Assembly: GCA_013695465.1 (NCBI GenBank) | Contig: JACDAL010000048.1 | Coordinates: 1-41,029 of the forward strand | DNA length: 41,029 nucleotides | Source: Actinomycetota bacterium | GTDB lineage: Bacteria > Actinomycetota > CADDZG01 > WHSQ01 | Direction of reading: 5' to 3' | Part shown: positions 7,495 through 15,116 of the stretch, one piece after another | Layout of the letters: every line of letters starts with the position of its first letter | Position numbering within the stretch: the stretch's first letter is position 1 | The notes under the pieces: generated by a model | What the model was told of the DNA's origin: nothing | The model's input: only the letters and a program-made list of their open reading frames with translations | The model's database searches: none | Made by a program: the position numbers and the translations under genes

Positions 7495-8436
7495 GTGAGA
7501 CGGTTGAGCCCAGACGTCGGTTGCAGGGATTATGCCCGGACCCAGTTCGGATTCATTACCCGAGCCCAGGCCCTCGATTGCGGGATGTCGACCGATGCGA
7601 TCAAACGTCGAGTGCGGGCCGGGGTGTGGGTGCGGGTCGGGCCCAGGCTGTACTTCATCGACGGAGCCCCGAAGTCCTCCCGACAGGAGCTGATGCAGGC
7701 GTGTCTCCTGCTCGAGGGAGTGGTGGCCGGGCGTTCCGCTGCGAGGGTTCATGGACTGCTGGGCTTCAGAGCCCAAGCGGTCGAGGTGGTCACGATGCGA
7801 TCTTTCATGCGGGCTCCGGAAGGCGTGATCGTGCATCGCACCAACTACCTGCCTCCTGAGGATGTGACCACCCTCGGCGGCCTGCCTGTGACGACGCCCG
7901 CCCGGACCCTCCTCGATCTCGGCGGCCTCGTGTCCTCCAAGCTGGTGGGCCGGGCCGCGGCCGACGCTCTTGCCCGCAACAAGGTGACGCAGCCGCTGCT
8001 CGCCGATCAGCTTCGCCGCGCTGGGATCAACGGGAGGCCGGGGACGGCGGTCCTGCGCGCCATCCTGGCCAGCCTCGAAAACCTCGAACCGGGCTCGGTA
8101 TCAGAGAGCGATCTAGAGGATGCGATGCTTGAGGTCATTGCAAAGGCGGGGCTCGCCCCTCCCGTGCGCCAGTTCGAGCTGCGGGAGCAGGGAGTCTTGC
8201 TCGGGAGAGTCGATGCCGCCTACCCTCACAAGCTGATCGCCCTCGAGGCCGATGGGTATGAGTGCCACTCGGCGAGAGCCGAGTGGCTCTACGACCGGCG
8301 TCGACAGAACGCATTCGAGAGCCGCGGCTGGCGCTTTCTACGCTTCACGGTCGAGGATCGAAGAATCCCGCAGCCGTTCATGGCCGATTTGGCCCGTCTC
8401 TACGCCCTCGGTGCGGTCCGCGCCAGAGCCGTGTAG
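7495..8436 (+). CDS. AbiEi-type antitoxin-domain protein fused to a DUF559 (Vsr-like) domain
   Basis: The 313-residue protein begins with a winged-helix AbiEi_4-type domain (about 10-60: FGFITRAQALDCGMSTDAIKRRVRAG, then GVWVRVGPRLYF). A middle region carries the family's HRT and TTPARTLLDL motifs (about 114-142). A DUF559 domain related to very-short-patch-repair endonucleases occupies about 225-305, with putative catalytic acids Asp240 (GRVDAAYP) and Glu251/Asp253 (ALEADGYECH), then YDRRRQNAFESRGWRFLRFT. Despite the antitoxin label, no AbiEii-type toxin lies beside it, and proteins of this layout are usually orphans in actinobacteria. The GTG start at 7495 has a weak ribosome site. Biological role unknown; a nuclease linked to DNA repair or mobile-element control is possible. 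Confidence 0.82.
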   Translation: MRRLSPDVGCRDYARTQFGFITRAQALDCGMSTDAIKRRVRAGVWVRVGPRLYFIDGAPKSSRQELMQACLLLEGVVAGRSAARVHGLLGFRAQAVEVVTMRSFMRAPEGVIVHRTNYLPPEDVTTLGGLPVTTPARTLLDLGGLVSSKLVGRAAADALARNKVTQPLLADQLRRAGINGRPGTAVLRAILASLENLEPGSVSESDLEDAMLEVIAKAGLAPPVRQFELREQGVLLGRVDAAYPHKLIALEADGYECHSARAEWLYDRRRQNAFESRGWRFLRFTVEDRRIPQPFMADLARLYALGAVRARAV

Positions 8437-8770
8437 GACGCCGCCATGGAGGTGACAGAAATACTTTCGCGGCCCGGCCCCAAGCCCCTTGAAAGTAGCC
8501 GGACCCCGCTCCACACTTAGCCCGTGGCTGTGGGGGCCGCATAGCGGAGCGGGGCCGGGCGCCGGGGCAACCGAAAGCCCGGCCCGCCTCCCCCTTGCGC
8601 CCCGGCGGGAGCCCTTGCTTCCCCCGGCGGCTGCGCCCTGAACAGCCGCCGCATCACCACCAAACCTCGGATGCACCGAGTCCGCAGCCGGGGCTGTGGT
8701 AGTAATGAAGGACTAATGACACGCCTGTAGTTCGAGGGTCGACACCCATGACATCGGGGGCCACGCCGCG
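8437..8770. other. 334-bp non-coding gap before dnaE with one strong inverted repeat
   Basis: No credible gene is seen. CCGGACCCCGCTCC (8499-8512) pairs with GGAGCGGGGCCGG (8546-8558) over 13 bp with one bulged A, enclosing a 33-nt loop. It lies 60 bp after the upstream stop and could end that transcript, though no T-tract follows. The remainder is GC-rich with further short stems (for example around 8596-8640). The dnaE promoter is not obvious. Confidence 0.5.
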
Positions 8771-11700
8771 GTGAGTTTCGTCCACCTGCACGCACACACC
8801 GAGTACTCGATGCTCGACGGCGCCAGTCGCATCGGCGAGATGTTCGAGGCCGCGGCCGCCGCCGGGATGCCCGCCTGCGCCATCACCGACCACGGGGTCA
8901 TGTACGGGGCGCTCGATTTCTACCGCTCCGGAGTCGATAGCGGCGTCAAGCCCATCCTCGGTATGGAGGGTTACCTTTTCGACGGGGACCGGCGGATGAA
9001 GCCCCAACAAGCCGAGAACAACGAGCGCACCTACCACCTCACCTTGTTGGCTGAGAACGATACCGGCTACTCGAACCTCGTCGGCCTGTCGTCCCGAGCT
9101 TGGCTAGAGGGTTTCCACTACAGGCCCCGGACCGACTGGGAGATCCTTTCGGAGCATTCAGAGGGCGTTATCTGCCTCTCGGGCTGCCTATCAGCAGAGA
9201 TCCCCCGGCTCCTCGTCGCAGGAGACCGCCCCGGTGCCATGCGCAAGGTGGCGCAGTACCGGGAACTATTCGCGGACCGCTTCTATCTCGAGCTCCAGGA
9301 CCACGGAATCCCGAGCCAGGTGCCGCTCAACGACGAGCTCGTCCGCATCGGCAGGGAGCTCCACATCCCCTGGGTCGCCACCAACGACTCCCACTACACG
9401 CACAAGGACGATGCAGCGGCCCACGACGTTCTGCTCTGCATCAATACCGGCTCCGAGCTGTCCGAGCCGGGACGCTTCAAGTTCGATTCCGAGGAGTTCT
9501 ATCTCAAGACGCCCGAGGAAATGGCGAAGAGGTTCGCGCGCTGGCCCGGTGCCTGCGAGACGACGCTTGACGTTGCTGAGCGCTGCAACGTCAAGATCGC
9601 GCTCGGCAACCTGCTGCTCCCACGCTTCGAGGTTCCGAGAGGCGAGTCACTCGAGAGCCATCTCGACAACGAGGTTCGGGCGGGAGTCAAGCGGCGCTAC
9701 CCTCAGATCACAACCGAGGTGTCGGAGCGCGCCGCATACGAGCTGCGAGTCATCGCAGACATGGGCTTCGCCGGTTACTTTCTGATCGTTGCCGACTTCG
9801 TCAACTGGGCCAAGCGCCAGGGAATCCGTGTAGGACCGGGCCGGGGCAGTGCCCCGGGGTCACTCGTCTCCTATGCCCTCGGCATCACCGAGCTCGATCC
9901 ACTTGCCTACAACCTCATGTTCGAGCGCTTCTTGAATCCCGAGCGTATCGCCATGCCGGACATTGACATCGACTTCGACGAGCGCAGGCGCGGCGACGTC
10001 ATACGCTACGTTCAGGACAAGTACGGCTCCGATCACGTCGCACAGATCATCACCTACGGAACCATCAAGGGAAAGCAGTCGATCCGGGATGCAGCCCGCG
10101 TACTGGGCTTTCCTTACGTCGAGGGCGACCGGCTCACCAAGATGTATCCGCCGTTGATAATGGGGCGTGACTCGGGTCTCAAGAAGGCGCTCGATTCCTC
10201 TCCCGAGCTTGCGGATGCATACGAGGAAGGCGGCGCAGCCAAAGAGATCATCGACACCGCGCTCAAGATAGAGAACCTCAAGCGCGCGGCCGGCATCCAC
10301 GCGGCCGGCGTCGTCATCGGTCGCGACCCTCTTGTTCAGCACCTGCCCCTGAAGCGTGGTGATCGCGGTGAGGTCGTTACACAGTTCGACATGAACGGCG
10401 TCGAGGCTCTGGGGTTGTTGAAGATGGACTTCCTCGGGTTGCGCAATCTCACGGTGATCGACCTGACGCGGGCCTACGTCAAGCACAACCGGGGCGAGGA
10501 CCTCGACGTCGACTCGCTCAACCTTTCCGATCCGGATGTCTACAAAATGCTGCAGCGCGGCGAGTCGGACGGCGTCTTCCAGCTCGAGTCGGAGGGCATG
10601 CGCCGGTTGCTGCTTCAGCTGAAGCCCGATTGCTTCGAGCAGATCATGGCCTTGATAGCACTGTTCCGGCCCGGCCCGATGGAGCAGATCCCCACCTACA
10701 TCGAGCGCAAGAACGATCCCTCGCGGATAAGCCACCTGAACCCCGCGCTCGAGGACATCACACGCGAGACCTACGGGGTGCTCGTTTATCAAGAGCAGAT
10801 CGTCATGCTTCTGCAGAAGCTTGCCGGCTACACTGCCGGCGAAGCCGATCTGGTGCGCAAGGCAATAGGCAAGAAGAAGCGCGACATCATGGCGGCCGAG
10901 GAGCCGCGCTTCATCCAGGGATGCGGGCGCGCCGGCGTCTCGGAGCCGGAAGCGCGCCGGCTGTGGGCGTTGATCCAACCTTTTGCCGATTACTCCTTTA
11001 ACCGCGCCCACTCCGCTTCCTACGCCTACGTCGCCTATCAGACCGCATGGCTCAAGGCCCGCTACCCCGTCGAATACATGGCCTCACTCTTGACTTCGGT
11101 CAAGGACCGCAAGGATGACAAGCCCAAGTACCTGTCGATGGCGAGAAAGATGGGGATCCCGGTGCTGCTCCCCGACGTCAACACATCGGGCATGGACTTC
11201 ACCCCCACCGCCGACTCCATCACCTTTGGGCTCAGCGCCATTCGCCACGTCGGCGAAGGAGTTGTCGAGCGCATCCTCGAAGCTCGCAGGAACAAGGGCG
11301 AGTTCATCTCTTTCTTCGACTTCTGCCGCAAGGTTGACTACACGTGCCTGAACAAGAAGACGGTCGAGTCCCTTATCAAGGCCGGCGCGTTCGAATCCCT
11401 TGGTCACACTCGAAAGGGCCTGCTCGACAGCTGCGAGGGTATTTGCGCCCAAGCGATCGAACGCCGCAGGCGCGAGGAGGCAGGCCAGTTCTCGCTGTTC
11501 TCACAGGTGACTCAGGCAGGCCCGCTCGAAGCCGAGATCACGATTCCACAGGAGGAGCATCCCAAGTCGATCCTTTTGGCTCACGAGAAGGAGATGCTCG
11601 GTCTCTACGTCTCCGACCATCCCCTGTTCGCGGTGCAGGGACTTATGGCGCGCATGACCGACTGTCAGGTCTCAGCTCTCGCCGAGCGCAAGCCTGGGGA

Positions 11701-12190
11701 GGTCGTTACCATCGGAGGCGTGGTCGCCGGCCTGACAAAGCGCGTCACCCGCAAGGGCCAGATCATGGTCACATTGCTGCTGGAGGACCTATCCGGGGCG
11801 AACGTCGAGGTGATCGTCTTCCCGAGCGCTTATGAGCAGTACGCGGAGGTCATACAGGCAGATGCGATCCTACTCGTCAAGGGCCGTGTCGACCAGGACG
11901 CACGCGACGACTCCATAAAGCTCAACGCCTACGAGCTGGCCAAGCCCCGCCTCGATGAGAGGCCTTTTGAGATCCGTCTGCTACCCGGCGCGTGCACACC
12001 CCAGTTCGTGGGCAGGCTCAAGGACATCCTTGCGGACCACCCCGGCACGACCCAGGTATTTCTGCACTTGGCGACCGAAGCCAAGACGACCGTTCTGCGG
12101 CTGGGCTCGGAGTTCTGCGTCGACACTCGCAACGGACTGCACGCCGAGCTGAAGGCGACCCTCGGCTCGGGGCTCTCGATCTCCGCCTAG
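8771..12190 (+). CDS. dnaE: DNA polymerase III alpha subunit (replicative)
   Basis: The 1139-residue C-family polymerase copies the chromosome. The PHP domain at the N-terminus keeps the metal-ligand pattern (HLHAHTEYS with H7 and H9, ITDHG, GMEGY, the YHLTLL His, the SGCLS Cys, TNDSHY), so it may have active proofreading, as known for PHP-intact DnaE proteins. The polymerase active site is PDIDIDFDE (Asp399 and Asp401) plus Asp553 (MDFLGLRNL). Further on are the helix-hairpin-helix region, a beta-clamp-binding QFSLF motif at 906-910 and an OB fold (VTIGGVVAGLTKRVTRKGQ, about 978 onward). Length fits DnaE1. It lacks the Cys pairs and accessory features of DnaE2. The GTG start (VSFVHLHAHT) leaves only four residues before the first motif. 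It is convergent with the RDD gene. Confidence 0.97.
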   Translation: MSFVHLHAHTEYSMLDGASRIGEMFEAAAAAGMPACAITDHGVMYGALDFYRSGVDSGVKPILGMEGYLFDGDRRMKPQQAENNERTYHLTLLAENDTGYSNLVGLSSRAWLEGFHYRPRTDWEILSEHSEGVICLSGCLSAEIPRLLVAGDRPGAMRKVAQYRELFADRFYLELQDHGIPSQVPLNDELVRIGRELHIPWVATNDSHYTHKDDAAAHDVLLCINTGSELSEPGRFKFDSEEFYLKTPEEMAKRFARWPGACETTLDVAERCNVKIALGNLLLPRFEVPRGESLESHLDNEVRAGVKRRYPQITTEVSERAAYELRVIADMGFAGYFLIVADFVNWAKRQGIRVGPGRGSAPGSLVSYALGITELDPLAYNLMFERFLNPERIAMPDIDIDFDERRRGDVIRYVQDKYGSDHVAQIITYGTIKGKQSIRDAARVLGFPYVEGDRLTKMYPPLIMGRDSGLKKALDSSPELADAYEEGGAAKEIIDTALKIENLKRAAGIHAAGVVIGRDPLVQHLPLKRGDRGEVVTQFDMNGVEALGLLKMDFLGLRNLTVIDLTRAYVKHNRGEDLDVDSLNLSDPDVYKMLQRGESDGVFQLESEGMRRLLLQLKPDCFEQIMALIALFRPGPMEQIPTYIERKNDPSRISHLNPALEDITRETYGVLVYQEQIVMLLQKLAGYTAGEADLVRKAIGKKKRDIMAAEEPRFIQGCGRAGVSEPEARRLWALIQPFADYSFNRAHSASYAYVAYQTAWLKARYPVEYMASLLTSVKDRKDDKPKYLSMARKMGIPVLLPDVNTSGMDFTPTADSITFGLSAIRHVGEGVVERILEARRNKGEFISFFDFCRKVDYTCLNKKTVESLIKAGAFESLGHTRKGLLDSCEGICAQAIERRRREEAGQFSLFSQVTQAGPLEAEITIPQEEHPKSILLAHEKEMLGLYVSDHPLFAVQGLMARMTDCQVSALAERKPGEVVTIGGVVAGLTKRVTRKGQIMVTLLLEDLSGANVEVIVFPSAYEQYAEVIQADAILLVKGRVDQDARDDSIKLNAYELAKPRLDERPFEIRLLPGACTPQFVGRLKDILADHPGTTQVFLHLATEAKTTVLRLGSEFCVDTRNGLHAELKATLGSGLSISA

Positions 12191-12217
12191 CCACTACGCT
12201 CCGCCGCCCGATTCAGG

Positions 12218-12709
12218 TCAGCCCGGCCATTTCTCCACCGGATAGTCGGCGGTGGGGACGACCGCGGTGGTTGCGATCTTGTCGTGCCAGGTCTGGCGCT
12301 CCTTGTCCCACAGCATCCAGAAGTAGCCGAGGGCGCAGGGGATGCCCGAGACGATGCGGCCCACGTAACGGATGGCGGCCTTTCCGAAGCCCAGCGGACC
12401 CCCGGACTGGAAGTCGACCACGCGGATGTTGAGCAGCTTCTTGCCGACGGTCTGCCCTGCCGGGCTACCCTCCAGATAAACGAAGTAGGCGAGCCCGAGT
12501 ATCACGCTCAAGAAGTCCCCCGCGTCCCCGAACAGAAGCTGCACCAAGTAGCTGGCAACGCCCACGATCAGGCCGTCGACGAGGTAGGCGAGCAAGCGCT
12601 GGCCGAAGTTGGCGCGCGGCCCCGATGGTCCCTGCACGTTAGGCGAGTGGCGGGGCGTCCCTTGGGAGGCTTGAGACGGTGGTTCCGAGGCCGGAGTTGG
12701 ATCGGACAT
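12218..12709 (-). CDS. RDD-family membrane protein (short)
   Basis: This 163-residue protein has a Pro/Ser/Gln-rich cytoplasmic N-terminus (about 1-32) and then the RDD domain. RLLAYLVDGLIVG carries the conserved Asp in the first membrane segment. QTVGKKLLNIRVVD is the second family motif, and WHDKIATTAVV ends the domain. Two to three membrane segments are predicted. The family role is poorly known; ion or small-molecule transport has been suggested for some members. AAAGGAG lies six nt before the ATG, one of the few clear Shine-Dalgarno sites in the window. It is last in the minus-strand series after a second RDD gene and the DUF2752 gene, separated from the latter by the 26-bp repeat tract. 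Confidence 0.88.
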   Translation of the reverse strand: MSDPTPASEPPSQASQGTPRHSPNVQGPSGPRANFGQRLLAYLVDGLIVGVASYLVQLLFGDAGDFLSVILGLAYFVYLEGSPAGQTVGKKLLNIRVVDFQSGGPLGFGKAAIRYVGRIVSGIPCALGYFWMLWDKERQTWHDKIATTAVVPTADYPVEKWPG

Positions 12710-12720
12710 TGACTCTCCTT

Positions 12721-12873
12721 TCGTCGAGCGGTGATACGTCGAGCGGTGAGCGAGCGGAGATACGTCGAGCGGTGAGCGAGCGGAGATACCTAGAGCGGTG
12801 AGCGAGCGGAGATACCTAGAGCGGTGAGCGAGCGGAGATACCTAGAGCGGTGAGCGAGCGGATACCTAGAGCC
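12721..12873 (-). repeat. 26-bp tandem repeat tract, about five and a half copies
   Basis: On the plus strand the unit is GATAC(GTC or CTA), GAGCGGTGAGCGAGCGGA. Copies start at 12733, 12759, 12785, 12811, 12837 (24 bp long) and 12861 (partial); a partial copy also precedes 12733. The tract separates two minus-strand genes. The TAG stop of the DUF2752 gene (12866-12868) lies in the last unit, and the same CTA/TAG recurs in the three preceding copies. The copies nearest the RDD start carry GTC instead. Confidence 0.9.
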
Positions 12874-13261
12874 GGTCGAAGCGCACCAGCTCGAAGACCC
12901 ACAGGCAGGCAATGAGGATTGGCAGCGCCGCCGCCGGTACCGTAATCCGGGGGCGGCGTGTCACCAGCAGAACCGCGGCTGCTACCACTGCAGCGAGGCC
13001 GCCGGGATTGAGAGCCGCGGCCTCGGCCAAGTCGAGCCGCATAGTTGCGCGGATGCTGGTCGTGATCCCACACAGGGGACAGGGGATTCCCGTCGAGGCC
13101 CGCAGCGGGCAGGTTACGCCGGGATAGAGAGGCATCACCGGGAGCACGAGCGCCGCCGCGCACAGCGCCAGTCCGGCGATCCGGAGGTCTGCCACCTCGA
13201 GAGCAACCGAGCCCGTCCAGGCACGCAGTGCATCGGCGCGACCACAAGTCGATGTGCCCAT
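12866..13261 (-). CDS. DUF2752 family small membrane protein
   Basis: This 131-residue protein carries the DUF2752 signature: Cys51 in CPLRASTGIPC, then CPLCGITTSIRA (Cys61 and Cys64) and ALNPGG about 20 residues later. Two hydrophobic segments flank it (about 25-45 and 88-105), with a third near the C-terminus. The family is widespread in actinobacteria and bacteroidetes but lacks an assigned biochemical role; the Cys trio suggests a metal or redox site (inference). It lies between two RDD genes on the same strand. TAAGCT eight nt before the ATG could be a -10. The stop codon lies within the 26-bp repeat tract. Confidence 0.82.
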   Translation of the reverse strand: MGTSTCGRADALRAWTGSVALEVADLRIAGLALCAAALVLPVMPLYPGVTCPLRASTGIPCPLCGITTSIRATMRLDLAEAAALNPGGLAAVVAAAVLLVTRRPRITVPAAALPILIACLWVFELVRFDRL

Positions 13262-13323
13262 CGGGGAGCAGCTTAGCGACAGCGTGGGGGTTGGGGGGAT
13301 TTGGGCCTGAGGTGGACCCAGGA

Positions 13324-14100
13324 TCAGGCGCGCGCCGCCTTGGCCGCGACCAAACCCTCGAGGAACTCCTCCGGTCCCAGGTCATCGGATGCGCCCGCCA
13401 CCTTGGGGCCGAGCCTGGCCGCGAACTGGGATGCAAGGCGAGCGCGTGCGTCCAACTGGAGTCCCTCCCGCCGATCGAGAAAGCGTCTGACCGCGGCCGA
13501 CTCCTCCGCCGTGATCGCGGTCACGTCCCAAGCAGGCGCCGGTACCGAGACCGCCTCGTGCGCGCGCTCGGAGGCGGGGGGAGCGCCCTTCATCTCACGC
13601 GCTACGAGGGTTCCGGCGGCGAGATCGCCGAGGCGCTGGTTGCGGGGGCTCACGAGGATGCAGACCATTCCCACCACATAGGCGAAAGGCAACGAGTCGA
13701 TCACCCGCAGCAGATTGCGGACCGCGCTTGAGGTGAAGTTCACCGGCCGGCCGTCCAGGCGCACCACTCGCAGGCCCGTGGCGCGCTTTCCAGGCGTGCG
13801 GCCCGACGCCAGGGTCTCGAACAGGACCTCGTAGAAGAAATTGACCAGAAATACGATCACGACCACCACGGCCACGGCCACCAGAACCTCGTCGGACATC
13901 GGGTTATCCCCGTCCAGCTCCGAAGAGACTCCGGCTGGGGCCCCGAGCGATGCCACCCCCGCGAACAGAGCCACTATGATCGCCAGCTTGATGAGCTCGT
14001 CGATGATGCGAGCAGCGAAGCGAGAGCCGAGACCCGCCAGCGACAGATCGAGGTCCACACCTTCGGGAGTCTGGATGGTGATCAGGTCCTCGTAGTTCAC
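13324..14100 (-). CDS. RDD-family membrane protein (long)
   Basis: This 258-residue protein starts with a GTG at 14100. The RDD domain spans about 20-170. SRFAARIIDELIKLAIIVAL is the first membrane segment with the Arg/Asp-Glu motif. A second and third membrane segment follow (VLVAVAVVVVIVFLVNFFYE and around FAYVVGMVCILVSP), with SGRTPGKRATGLRVVRLDG as the family's cytosolic motif. The C-terminal 80 residues are hydrophilic and helical. It sits back to back with the SpoIIM-family gene, 44 bp apart, an arrangement typical of the SpoIIM/RDD/DUF58/MoxR cluster of actinobacteria. Function unknown. Confidence 0.9.
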   Translation of the reverse strand: MNYEDLITIQTPEGVDLDLSLAGLGSRFAARIIDELIKLAIIVALFAGVASLGAPAGVSSELDGDNPMSDEVLVAVAVVVVIVFLVNFFYEVLFETLASGRTPGKRATGLRVVRLDGRPVNFTSSAVRNLLRVIDSLPFAYVVGMVCILVSPRNQRLGDLAAGTLVAREMKGAPPASERAHEAVSVPAPAWDVTAITAEESAAVRRFLDRREGLQLDARARLASQFAARLGPKVAGASDDLGPEEFLEGLVAAKAARA

Positions 14101-14144
14101 AGGGTGATTGTGCCCCGGATCTCTGCCCCCATCATCGAGTTGAC

Positions 14145-15113
14145 ATGAGACTCGAACGCTTCCTCTCAGAACGCGGCCCCCTTTGGGATGAGCTCGAGCA
14201 ACTTATCGAGCGCGCCGGCCGCCGTCCCGAGCGGTTGGGGCCACAAGGCGTGCGCCGTCTCGCGGCCCTCTATCGGGCGGCTGCTGCGGATCTGGGAGTG
14301 GCGCGGCGCGGGTGGCCCCACGAGCCGGTGACTGCGAGACTCGAGGGCCTCGTGGGGCGAGCCCGCCATCTCGTCTACGACTCGCCCACCCGCAGAGACT
14401 CGGCCGCCCGTTTCTTTGCCACCGCCTATTGGCGCCTGATCGTGGAGCGTCCGCTCGTCCTTCTGGTTGCCGCTCTGTTGCTGCTCGTGCCCGCGGGCCT
14501 GGGCGCAACCTGGGCGCGCGACGACCCGGGGGCCGCATCCGGGCTGGTACCAGGGGAGCTGCGCCAGGCAGGCGAGCCGGGCGGTGGGGGCGATCTGGGC
14601 CTCAGTGCCGGTGAGCAGGCCGTGTTCGCTGCCACGATTTTCACGAACAACGTGCAGGTCAGCTTTCTCGCCTTCGCCGGGGGCATCACCCTCGGACTCG
14701 CAACCGCAGCGGTGGTGATCTATAACGGGCTTCTGCTCGGAGCGGTCGCGGGGCTTGCGAGCGGCGCCGGCAACGGCGCGCGCCTGGTAGAGCTGGTCGC
14801 AGCCCACGGCGTCCTCGAGCTGTCTTGCATCATTGTGAGCGCCGCCGCGGGGCTGCGCATGGGATGGGGCATCGTTGCGCCGGGCTATCGGCGCAGGTCA
14901 CAAGCGCTGGCACAGGAGGCGAGCGCGGCCGCCCGCCTGGCTCTGGGAACCGCGCCGTGGCTCGTGCTGGCCGGACTCGTGGAGGGATTCGTCACCCCCA
15001 GAGGCCTCGGCCCCCTGGGAGCTCTTTCGGTGGGCCTCTTCTTGGGCGGCTTCTACTGGGGGCTGGCGCTGTGGCGCGGCAAAGTGGCTCCCTCTCCTAG
15101 CCGCGACTCATGA
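14145..15113 (+). CDS. SpoIIM-family (DUF95) membrane protein
   Basis: The 322-residue protein has a soluble helical N-terminus (1 to about 90, MRLERFLSERGPLWDELEQL) and then five or so membrane segments. AAVVIYNGLLLGAVAGL and LVAAHGVLELSCIIVSAAAGLRMG include the conserved N, HG and E residues of the stage II sporulation M family. In spore formers SpoIIM belongs to the DMP peptidoglycan hydrolase complex. The actinobacterial homologues beside RDD, DUF58 and MoxR occur in non-sporulating bacteria and have no settled function, so the gene says nothing about sporulation here. Its stop codon lies one base from that of the convergent DUF58 gene. Confidence 0.9.
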   Translation: MRLERFLSERGPLWDELEQLIERAGRRPERLGPQGVRRLAALYRAAAADLGVARRGWPHEPVTARLEGLVGRARHLVYDSPTRRDSAARFFATAYWRLIVERPLVLLVAALLLLVPAGLGATWARDDPGAASGLVPGELRQAGEPGGGGDLGLSAGEQAVFAATIFTNNVQVSFLAFAGGITLGLATAAVVIYNGLLLGAVAGLASGAGNGARLVELVAAHGVLELSCIIVSAAAGLRMGWGIVAPGYRRRSQALAQEASAAARLALGTAPWLVLAGLVEGFVTPRGLGPLGALSVGLFLGGFYWGLALWRGKVAPSPSRDS

Positions 15114-15116
15114 GTC
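15105..15116. other. 12-bp perfect palindrome spanning two convergent stop codons
   Basis: GACTCATGAGTC is fully self-complementary. It contains the SpoIIM-family TGA (15111-15113) and most of the opposite-strand TGA of the DUF58 gene (15115-15117). The two reading frames are separated by a single base. It is too short to be a good terminator. Confidence 0.6.

Noticed and set aside
7495-8436. type IV toxin-antitoxin operon
   Set aside because: Only the AbiEi-like half is present; the next gene is dnaE and the previous one rluD.
9860-11011. 383-codon minus-strand frame opposite dnaE
   Set aside because: dnaE is complete and collinear with its family here; the antisense frame has no recognisable domain.
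12721-12873. CRISPR-like short repeats
   Set aside because: The units are directly adjacent with no spacers, so this is a minisatellite.
14145-15113. evidence for sporulation from a SpoIIM-family gene
   Set aside because: Homologues in MoxR/RDD clusters occur in non-sporulating actinobacteria, and no other sporulation gene is present.
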